DNA from: a bacterium
Lineage (GTDB): Bacteria > CSSED10-310 > JAJRTK01
NCBI GenBank assembly: GCA_024278345.1
Contig: JAJRTK010000436.1
Coordinates: 1 to 8,776, forward strand
Length of the DNA stretch: 8,776 nt
Direction: 5' to 3'
Part shown: in pieces, positions 1 to 6,030 of the stretch
Layout: the number at the start of each line of letters is the position of its first letter
Position numbering within the stretch: the stretch's first letter is position 1
Translations under genes and position numbers: made by a program
The notes under the pieces: generated by a model
Told to the model about the DNA's origin: nothing
The model's database searches: none
What the model saw: only the letters and a program-made list of their open reading frames with translations

Positions 1-63
1 GGTTGACAAGTCCACGCACGAAAGGAACCCACCGTTCAATTCCGTGAATCCCGTCCAGCCCGC

Positions 64-82
64 CACCGGCAAGATGCCGGTG
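64..82 (+). repeat. Hairpin repeat with ggcaagatgcc core, copy 1
   Basis: Perfect hairpin: 8-bp stem caccggca/tgccggtg around a 3-base loop aga. A second copy with the same core lies at 3164-3180 in the opposite orientation. There the stem pair changes from c-g to a-t (acaggca/tgcctgt), so pairing is kept. It sits about 130 bases beyond the stop codon of the minus-strand signalling gene. The role is unknown; it is probably a dispersed palindromic element. Confidence 0.7.
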
Positions 83-125
83 CCACCAGGGCGGCGCCGC
101 GGAGTGTAAAGCAAAAACGCGGGGA

Positions 126-138
126 TTTGATAGGTCCC
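126..138 (+). repeat. 13-bp repeat tttgataggtccc, copy 1
   Basis: Thirteen bases identical to 3248-3260. Both copies follow an A-rich stretch and a G-run (aaaacgcgggga here, taaaacggg there), and both are downstream of a ggcaagatgcc hairpin. Both also lie shortly past the stop codon of a minus-strand gene (72 bases here). Read on the minus strand it is gggacctatcaaa. The G-run and the ccc can form only a short 4-bp stem. Function unknown. Confidence 0.55.
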
Positions 139-167
139 GTTCGGAGCATGGTCTGGCGGCGTTGACG

Positions 168-214
168 GGCGAGTGTCGGCGGACGGACTGCCGCCGACGC
201 GAGTGGAACTCAAC
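168..214 (+). repeat. 47-bp palindromic repeat, copy A
   Basis: One of three ungapped copies (others at 7606-7652 and 8475-8521, the last inverted). By hand count this copy matches the second at 39 of 47 positions and the third at 40 of 47. The core is a perfect hairpin: gtcggcgg (175-182), loop acggactg, ccgccgac (191-198). The right end of the element overlaps the stop codon of the minus-strand gene at 210-212, so it lies right at that gene's 3' end. There is no T-run, so it is not a standard intrinsic terminator. Confidence 0.75.
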
Positions 215-2732
215 GCTGATCGTGAGATGTTTGGGCTTCAGGCTTGGCTCTGGGTAGCTCGAACCAGAAGGTGCTTCCTTCCCCGAGCTTGCTTTCGAGG
301 TCAAGGCAGCCGCCGTGGGCCTTGACGATTCCTCGTGCGATGGAGAGGCCGATCCCCATGCCTCCGGCCCTGAAACCGTAGGTCCCTGAAAAATGGTGGT
401 CGGTATTTTGGAGGACCCTAAATCTCTCGAAGACTTTGGGGAGGTCTTCCGTGGCAATGCCGATGCCGTTGTCTTGGACTTCGACGCGGAAGTAGCTCAA
501 CTCATCTGCTTCCAGAGGATTCAAGCGCACCTGGATGCGGCCTCCGTCCGGGGTGAACCGGATGGCGTTTTGCAGGAGATTTTGCATGACGGTTCTGAGG
601 GCTTCCGCTTCGGCGTTGACTAGGATCGGTTCTTCCGGCGGTGTCCATTGGAGTTGGAATTGGCGTTCTTCGGCGAAGGGGCGGACGTCTTCGATGACAT
701 CGGTGATCAGGGGGGCCATTTCGAAGAGGCTGTACCGAAGGGGGATCTGGTCCATTCCCACGCGGGAAAGGGTGAGCAGATCCTGGGTGAGAGCGACAAG
801 GCGTTGGGTTTCCCGGAACATGACATCCATGGCCCGTTCTTGTTCCCGGGGGAGTTCGCCCATTCTGCGGCTCCGCATGAGATCCAGGTAGCCAAGGAGG
901 ACGGTGAGAGGAGTCTTCAACTCGTGGGACGCGATGCTGAGAAAATCGCTTTTTCGGCGATCGAGGTCTTGGAGCTCCCGATGGGCCTCTTCCAAACGCT
1001 CCACCAGCGAAGCTTGGTAGATGACGACGGCCGCGTGTCCCGCCAACGCCTGGAAAAAAGCGAAGTCCGCCTCGGTAAAATGGTAAGTCGTGGAGTGGCT
1101 ATCGACGTAGAGGGCGCCAAGGATGGAGCCTCCGGCTTCCAGTGGGGCGCAGAGGACGCTTCTGAGGTTCAGGTCCTGGACGCTGGAGGGAGTTTCAAAA
1201 GATTCGTCGATATTTTGGCCATCTTGGAGGATGAGGAAGACTGGCTCGCCGTCGGCAAAAACTTTTCGCGGGATGGAACGGCTGAAACCGTCCACCCATT
1301 CCAGCGTGCGGCCCCCGCGGGCTCGCGCCAGGCGGTAGCGGTAGGAATGCTTGGCCTGCTGCTTTTCTTTCAGGGAGGGGACGGAGATTCCGGGTCTGAG
1401 CCCATCGCTCAAGCCTCGGCGGATGGCGCGGCTCAGGGCATCTTGAGGTTCGTCGAGGAGCAGGATGATCCCTCGTTCTCCGCCCGTGACTTCCAGGGCC
1501 GCGTCCAGGACAATCGCCAAGAGCTCATCCACGGTTTCGATCTGGGTCAGAGCCCGGTTGACTCGGAGCAGTAGGGAGAAGTTCCGGTGGTCTCTGGCCG
1601 GGTTGCCGGTGAAGACACCGGCCAGCTCATCGATTCGGCGCGTGGTATCTGGCGAGGTGGGATCGAAGAGTGCTACCTGATTCCTGCCGTGGGCTTTTGC
1701 TTGGTAGAGAGCACGGTCGGCGCAGGCGATCAGTTCCTCCGGTGTGCTCGAGCTTGCTCCGAGCTCGCTACAGCCGATACTCACCGTCAGGGCTTCGCAT
1801 CCCCGCGGCACCTCTACCTGCCCCGCCCGCAGCCGGATCTTTTCGGCAATGATCTCGGCGCCCAGCAGATCGGTTGTGGGCAACAGGATCGCGAATTCAT
1901 CGCCACCATAGCGAACGGCCAGATCAGTTTTCCGGAGGGTCAGCCGAAGCATTGCGCCGAAGGATCGGACGACGCCATCTCCGGCTGGATGCCCCCACTG
2001 GTCGTTGATCGCCTTGAAGCGGTCGAGATCGAGCATCAAGAGCGCCAGCGGTTGTGGTCCTACCCGAGCTCGCCGGATTTCCCGTTGCAACAGCGGATCG
2101 AGATGCCAGCGGCTGAAGAGTCCGGTGAGCGGGTCTGTCGTTGCCTCGCGATAAACGCGCTCACCGCGTAAAACGGATTCCCCCAGCATCGCGGACAGCC
2201 GTCCCGCACTTTCGTCGAAGTCGTATACGGCTCCATTCTTGTGGCGAAACTGGAGCAGTCCCAAAAGTCTTGGCGGCGACGAGCCCAGGCGCCGTTCCGG
2301 CTGGTGATGCCGGAGTTGCGACGGTTCCCACAGCAAGACGGCTCCGTGCCGCAAGGGGTCCGCCAAGATCCGGCGCACTTGAAACGCCACGAGTCTGTCC
2401 GGCACTTTGGGTGGCCGACTGGATGCCTTGGAAAGCCAGGAGGCCGCCAGCCTAAGTTCCTGGACTCCCGCGATCTCCTGCCGCTCACCAAGATAAAGAG
2501 TCCCGCTTGCCGCCCCGGTTACATGGCAGCTCATTTCCACGAGAAGCGGGAAGACGGCGTCTCGCCCGGAATCAAAGGAATCCATGAGCTGCGCCACGAG
2601 CTCGATCAGCTCCAGTTGCCCGACCTCGCGTGAGCCGGAACCCCTCGCGGATGCTCCCTCCGCCGGCTGCTCCGTCCGCGCCACCGACAATAGCTCATCG
2701 AGTTTCCCTCGCAGCCCATCTAGTGGGTCCAT
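210..2732 (-). CDS. GAF-GGDEF-GAF sensor histidine kinase (hybrid diguanylate cyclase/kinase)
   Basis: 840-residue soluble signalling protein with no signal peptide or membrane segment. Domains in order: a divergent GAF-like sensor (about 45-190); GGDEF (about 195-357) with DPLTGLFSR at 200-208, metal-binding D235, N243, an intact GGDEF signature at 276-280 and an RKTD inhibitory site at 267-270, five residues before it; a second GAF (about 390-575); a helical linker; HisKA with SHELKTPLT, phospho-acceptor H603; and HATPase with N718/N722, DNGIGI at 754-759, GGMGIGLSI at 790-798 and GEGSTF near 817. All catalytic motifs are intact, so it should both make c-di-GMP and autophosphorylate. The ATG at 2732 has a GGAG ribosome-binding site five bases upstream. 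No receiver domain or partner regulator is encoded in the window, so it looks like an orphan kinase. The two inputs and the phosphorylation target cannot be read from sequence. Confidence 0.95.
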   Translation of the reverse strand: MDPLDGLRGKLDELLSVARTEQPAEGASARGSGSREVGQLELIELVAQLMDSFDSGRDAVFPLLVEMSCHVTGAASGTLYLGERQEIAGVQELRLAASWLSKASSRPPKVPDRLVAFQVRRILADPLRHGAVLLWEPSQLRHHQPERRLGSSPPRLLGLLQFRHKNGAVYDFDESAGRLSAMLGESVLRGERVYREATTDPLTGLFSRWHLDPLLQREIRRARVGPQPLALLMLDLDRFKAINDQWGHPAGDGVVRSFGAMLRLTLRKTDLAVRYGGDEFAILLPTTDLLGAEIIAEKIRLRAGQVEVPRGCEALTVSIGCSELGASSSTPEELIACADRALYQAKAHGRNQVALFDPTSPDTTRRIDELAGVFTGNPARDHRNFSLLLRVNRALTQIETVDELLAIVLDAALEVTGGERGIILLLDEPQDALSRAIRRGLSDGLRPGISVPSLKEKQQAKHSYRYRLARARGGRTLEWVDGFSRSIPRKVFADGEPVFLILQDGQNIDESFETPSSVQDLNLRSVLCAPLEAGGSILGALYVDSHSTTYHFTEADFAFFQALAGHAAVVIYQASLVERLEEAHRELQDLDRRKSDFLSIASHELKTPLTVLLGYLDLMRSRRMGELPREQERAMDVMFRETQRLVALTQDLLTLSRVGMDQIPLRYSLFEMAPLITDVIEDVRPFAEERQFQLQWTPPEEPILVNAEAEALRTVMQNLLQNAIRFTPDGGRIQVRLNPLEADELSYFRVEVQDNGIGIATEDLPKVFERFRVLQNTDHHFSGTYGFRAGGMGIGLSIARGIVKAHGGCLDLESKLGEGSTFWFELPRAKPEAQTSHDQR

Positions 2733-3163
2733 GGTTTCTCCAGCAATTCAGAATATACTTGTGACGATCACCTGGTCCCCGCCCGGTAGTCAACGTCGGA
2801 TGCGCTTGCTTTATTCCCTGCCGATGATTCTTCCCGCCGCCGATTGTTGAGTCGAGCCCAACACTCTTACAACATCGCGCTCCTTTGCGCCAAGATCAAA
2901 CCCGACCCCCAAAAACCGTTCCCTGGACTTGTCCCCGTTCGGCCCGCCGTCTTCTTTTTGGTGCTGAGGTCCGCTCACGTCGGGCGCCGTCCGGCACCCG
3001 CCCCTCGCCATTTTCACCCCTCTTTCCATCGGAAAACACGATGCCCGAATTGTCCCCGAAGCCTACGGGCTCCAGGCCGAGAGCTCAAGGAAGCGTGCGA
3101 CGAGTGAGACCAATCAAATCGTCATGTTTCTGCTTGACAATTCTCCCCGCCAAAACCGTATGC

Positions 3164-3180
3164 ACAGGCATCTTGCCTGT
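3164..3180 (-). repeat. Hairpin repeat with ggcaagatgcc core, copy 2
   Basis: Perfect 7-bp stem acaggca/tgcctgt with 3-base loop tct on the plus strand. Read on the minus strand it is acaggcaagatgcctgt, matching copy 1 at 64-82 in the core ggcaagatgcc, with one compensated stem pair. It lies about 115 bases past the rarA stop codon. Translated on the plus strand it gives TGILPV, which inflates spurious open frames here. Confidence 0.7.
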
Positions 3181-3247
3181 CCAGCGCCGGCCGGGCTTCA
3201 CGGAGTCAGAGAGGAGCCTCCCCCCAATGCTGAAGTTGTAAAACGGG

Positions 3248-3260
3248 TTTGATAGGTCCC
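3248..3260 (+). repeat. 13-bp repeat tttgataggtccc, copy 2
   Basis: Exact copy of 126-138. It is 35 bases past the rarA stop codon and 68 bases from the neighbouring hairpin. Its orientation relative to the adjacent minus-strand gene is the same as in copy 1, although the accompanying hairpin is inverted. Confidence 0.55.
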
Positions 3261-3294
3261 CGACGAGTTGAAACCTCGGCGCCCGGTTTCCTGG

Positions 3295-4656
3295 CTAACG
3301 GTGGTGTGGAACGTCCCCGGGATCGTCAAGGCGACGGCGGATCCCGGCCCTCTTTCTCATCTCCCGAAGGCGTGCGCCCATCTCCTGTTCCAGGCCGCTG
3401 TCGGAGGGAGCATAGTAACATCGGCCGCGGAGAAGATCGGGAAGGAGATCCTCCGTCTGATAGTCGCTTCCGTAGTGGTGGGGATACCGGTACCCTTGTC
3501 CGTAGCCAAGATTTTTCATGAGCCGGGTAGGCGCGTTCAAAAGGCGCTTGGGTATGGGGATCGAACCCAAGCGAAGGAGATCTCGGCGCGCCCGGCCATA
3601 GGCCTTGATGACCGCATTCGATTTTGGGGCGCAAGCAAGGTAGGTCGCCACCTGGGTCAATGCCAGGACGCCTTCGGGCATTCCGATCATCTCGAATGCC
3701 TCAAGCCCGGCCACGGCGATCTGAAGAGCCATGGGATCGGCGTTTCCCACGTCTTCACTTGCGAAGATGAGCATGCGCCGGAGAAGAAACCGAGGATCCT
3801 CGCCCGCCTCGAGCATCCGCGCCAGGTAGTGGCAGGTGGCATCGGGATCGCTTCCCCGCATGCTCTTGATGAAGGCGCTGATCACATTGTAGTGCTCTTC
3901 TCCCCCCTTGTCGTAGAGCAAGATCCGCCGGGCCACGGCCTGTTCGGCGTGGCCAAGGCCGATCCGCTGGTTACCCGCAGTTGCCGCCAGATCGGCGGCC
4001 ACTTCCAGGGAGGTCAAGAGGCGCCTGGCATCTCCGCCGGCCGCCATGACCAAAGTTTGAAGGGCATCGCCATCGATACCGAGCCCAAGATCTCCCAGAC
4101 CGCGGTCCGCATTCAGGAGCGCCTGTTTTGCCACGGCTTCCAGCGCCTCCCCGGGTAGAGGCTTTGTCACCAGCACTTGGCAGCGGGAAAGAAGTGCCGC
4201 ATTCACTTCGAAGGATGGATTTTCGGTGGTGGCCCCCAGGAGGGTGACGATCCCCTGCTCCACGTGGGGCAGGAGCGCATCTTGCTGGGCCTTGTTGAAA
4301 CGGTGGATCTCGTCGATGAAGAGCAAGGTCGCCTTGCCGAACCTCAGTTTCCGGTCGCGGGCCCCGGAGACCGCGGCGCGGATCTCCTTCACGCCCGCCG
4401 CCACCGCCGACATGCGGATGAATTCGGCCCGAAGCTCTCGGCTCAAGATTTCGGCCAGGGTCGTCTTCCCCGTCCCCGGAGGCCCCCAGAACAGCAAAGA
4501 CGGGATTTTGCCGCGCCGTAGAAGCCGCCGTAGAAGCCCGGATTCCCCCGCCAGATGGGCCTGTCCCACGACGTCGTCCAGCACCCTGGGACGCATCCGC
4601 TCCGCCAGGGGCTTTCCCAGGGTGGATTGGTCGAACGTGGATTCGAAGAGGTCCAA
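3295..4656 (-). CDS. rarA: Replication-associated recombination protein A (RarA/MgsA, AAA+ ATPase)
   Basis: RarA is a AAA+ ATPase related to clamp loaders and RuvB. It acts at stalled replication forks and binds SSB and DNA ends. Counting from the upstream GTG at 4692, the frame shows PLAERMRPRVLDDVVGQ (27-43), Walker A GPPGTGKTT (70-78), Walker B LLFIDEIHRFNK (DE at 127-128), sensor 1 GATTENPSF (153-161), arginine finger in LSRC (R170), sensor 2 GGDARRLL (219-226), and the family C-terminal signature YDKGGEEHYNVISAFIKS. This is the normal family length. I prefer the TTG at 4656 (453 residues), because AAGGA lies seven bases upstream and the protein then starts LDLFES, as is usual in the family. 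The GTG at 4692 has only a weak GGGTAAG. The gene is divergent from the dehydratase, and a 20-bp palindrome lies in its upstream region. Nothing appears truncated. Confidence 0.95.
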   Translation of the reverse strand: MDLFESTFDQSTLGKPLAERMRPRVLDDVVGQAHLAGESGLLRRLLRRGKIPSLLFWGPPGTGKTTLAEILSRELRAEFIRMSAVAAGVKEIRAAVSGARDRKLRFGKATLLFIDEIHRFNKAQQDALLPHVEQGIVTLLGATTENPSFEVNAALLSRCQVLVTKPLPGEALEAVAKQALLNADRGLGDLGLGIDGDALQTLVMAAGGDARRLLTSLEVAADLAATAGNQRIGLGHAEQAVARRILLYDKGGEEHYNVISAFIKSMRGSDPDATCHYLARMLEAGEDPRFLLRRMLIFASEDVGNADPMALQIAVAGLEAFEMIGMPEGVLALTQVATYLACAPKSNAVIKAYGRARRDLLRLGSIPIPKRLLNAPTRLMKNLGYGQGYRYPHHYGSDYQTEDLLPDLLRGRCYYAPSDSGLEQEMGARLREMRKRAGIRRRLDDPGDVPHHR

Positions 4657-4722
4657 GAGCCTATCCTTCCGGCTACAGGTCTGCGTTTGCACCTTACCCG
4701 GCCGCTATGCCGCCGACAAGGT

Positions 4723-4742
4723 GCTGGTAGCATGCTACCAGC
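4723..4742. promoter_or_regulatory. Perfect 20-bp palindrome, candidate operator
   Basis: Left half gctggtagca and right half tgctaccagc are exact reverse complements with no spacer. It lies in the region between divergent rarA and the dehydratase gene. Symmetry of this length without a loop suits a dimeric repressor better than an RNA hairpin. A 7-bp inverted repeat, agcgacc (4740-4746) and ggtcgct (4780-4786), overlaps its right edge. No regulator gene is adjacent, and I cannot name the protein. Confidence 0.5.
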
Positions 4743-4757
4743 GACCACTTTTGTAAA
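4729..4757 (-). promoter_or_regulatory. Possible rarA promoter overlapping the palindrome
   Basis: Read on the minus strand, TTTACA (4757-4752, five of six matches to the -35 consensus) is followed after exactly 17 bases by CATGCT (4734-4729, three of six matches to the -10). The weak -10 lies inside the palindrome. If this is the promoter, a protein bound to the palindrome would block RNA polymerase. This is inference from spacing; the -10 match is poor. Confidence 0.25.
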
Positions 4758-4854
4758 GTTTAAACCAGGCACTTTGACAGGTCGCTATCCTCGTGCTTGA
4801 GTTCCTTGGCGGTCGCCCGGAACGGCCGAAAACTCCAAGGTGAGGATGTCACCC

Positions 4855-5820
4855 ATGCCAACGGAAAGCCCCGATCTCTTCGCCGCCATCGTCGGGGCTG
4901 AGAACCGCATCCGCGGGCAGGTCCTCAAGACGCCGGCCCTCCATTCGCCCCACTTGAGCCGCCTCTCCGGCGGCCGGGTTTTCCTGAAGCTGGAAAACCT
5001 CCAGTGGACTGGCTCGTTCAAGATCCGAGGCGCCATGAACAAGATCCTGGGCCTCTCGGATCTCCAGAAGGAGCAAGGTGTCGTGACCGCTTCCACGGGA
5101 AACCACGCCCTCGCCGTGGCCTGGGCCTTGCGCCGCGCCGGCTGCCGGGGCACCGTGGTGCTCCCTCTCCGGGTCTCTCCCAGCAAGTTGGAGGAACTGG
5201 AACTTTCAGGCGTGTCCCTGGTGCGGCACGGGCGGGATTCGGCGGAAACGGAGAAGTGGGCACGCCAATTGGCCCGGGAGAGAGGGCGGATCTACGTTTC
5301 CCCTTACAACGACTTCGAGATCATCGCCGGGCAGGGGACCATCGGTCTCGAACTGGCCCGCCAGGTGCCGGATCTGGAGGTTCTCTTCGCCACCGTGGGT
5401 GGAGGCGGCTTGATGAGCGGCGTGGGAACGGCCTTGAAGAGCCTTTTTCCCGCCGTGGAACTCGTGGGCTGCTGGCCAAGGAATTCGCCCGTGCTCTACG
5501 AATCTCTCCGGGCGGGGCGCATCCTGGAGATGGAGTCGGCGCCCACGCTGTCGGACGGTTCGGCGGGCGGCGTGGAGCCCGATACCGTGACGTTCGAGTT
5601 TTGCCGACAGCTTTTGGATGAGTCGGTCCTGGTGGAGGAGGAAGAGATCCAACAGGCGATCCGCCTGATCCTGGAGAAGCACCGGCTCGTCGTCGAGGGC
5701 GCGGCGGGCGTAGCGGTGGCGGCCTTTCTTCAGCAGATCGAGCGCTACCGGGGCCGGACCGTCGTCTTGCTTCTTTGCGGAGGGAACATTTCCTTAAAAG
5801 ATCTGAAAACCTGCCTCTGA
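4855..5820 (+). CDS. PLP-dependent serine/threonine dehydratase-like enzyme
   Basis: Fold-type II PLP enzyme of the threonine dehydratase/serine racemase group, 321 residues. Its expected reaction is deamination of a hydroxy amino acid to a 2-oxo acid plus ammonia. Visible motifs: SFKIRGA with PLP lysine K56, STGNHALA (80-87) contacting the cofactor, phosphate-binding GGGGL (182-186), and CGGNI near the C-terminus (308-312). It lacks the C-terminal ACT-like regulatory domain of biosynthetic IlvA, so it resembles the short catabolic or racemase-type enzymes. The stretch TLSDGSAGGVEP and the terminal CGGNIS differ from what I recall of classic threonine dehydratases, so the substrate is uncertain. 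Starts at 4840 (GTG), 4846 and 4855 share a frame. I chose ATG 4855, which has GAGG nine bases upstream; 4846 is also plausible, with AAGG five bases upstream. It is divergent from rarA, with a consensus TTGACA at 4774-4779 but no good -10. Confidence 0.9.
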   Translation: MPTESPDLFAAIVGAENRIRGQVLKTPALHSPHLSRLSGGRVFLKLENLQWTGSFKIRGAMNKILGLSDLQKEQGVVTASTGNHALAVAWALRRAGCRGTVVLPLRVSPSKLEELELSGVSLVRHGRDSAETEKWARQLARERGRIYVSPYNDFEIIAGQGTIGLELARQVPDLEVLFATVGGGGLMSGVGTALKSLFPAVELVGCWPRNSPVLYESLRAGRILEMESAPTLSDGSAGGVEPDTVTFEFCRQLLDESVLVEEEEIQQAIRLILEKHRLVVEGAAGVAVAAFLQQIERYRGRTVVLLLCGGNISLKDLKTCL

Positions 5821-6030
5821 ACCCCCATGCCGTCGCCCTTTCCAGGGGTGTTTCTCCAGCCGCCGGTCCCAGCCCCGGGACCACCCTGAAACGGCGAGAA
5901 ACCACCCGCTTTCGGCACTGATGAACCACTTTTGAAAATCGCGGGCGCTCCCGGTCTTGTTTCCGGACCCATGGGACGGTAGCTTTAAACCGCGCTTCCC
6001 CTACCCCCAACGAACCATCAAGGAGACGCC

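Larger units (their letters stand above)
2733..3294. other. 562-base non-coding gap with repeat copies
   Basis: Lies between the start of the signalling gene and the 3' end of rarA, both minus strand. Short open frames exist on both strands, but none has a ribosome-binding site, a recognisable domain or plausible composition. The gene 1 promoter must lie at the left end; a TATATT-like -10 is visible on the minus strand at 2752-2757, but no well-spaced -35. The right third carries the second ggcaagatgcc hairpin (3164-3180) and the second tttgataggtccc (3248-3260). I see nothing recognisable between about 2800 and 3160. Confidence 0.6.

Noticed and set aside
648-1574. 308-residue open frame on the plus strand antisense to the signalling gene
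   Set aside because: It lies entirely across conserved GAF and kinase coding sequence on the other strand, has no domain or ribosome-binding site, and is a usual by-product of high G+C codon use.
2752-2793. Promoter for the signalling gene: TTGACT (2793-2788) and TATATT (2757-2752) on the minus strand
   Set aside because: The two boxes are 30 bases apart, far beyond the usual 16-18, and no better -35 is visible.
3134-3162. TTGACA at 3134-3139 as a plus-strand promoter
   Set aside because: The appropriately spaced hexamer (ccgtat) is a poor -10, and no plus-strand gene follows.
2885-3241. 118-residue plus-strand frame in the gap before rarA
   Set aside because: It contains the ggcaagatgcc hairpin (translated as TGILPV) and shows no domain or ribosome-binding site; probably spurious.
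3268-4158. 296-residue plus-strand open frame antisense to rarA
   Set aside because: Complement shadow of a well-conserved AAA+ gene. Its apparent start lies inside non-coding DNA without a ribosome-binding site.
5865-5882. Hairpin ggtccc-agcccc-gggacc after the dehydratase gene as a terminator
   Set aside because: The stem is only 6 bp and is followed by accctgaaac, not a T-run; too weak to call.
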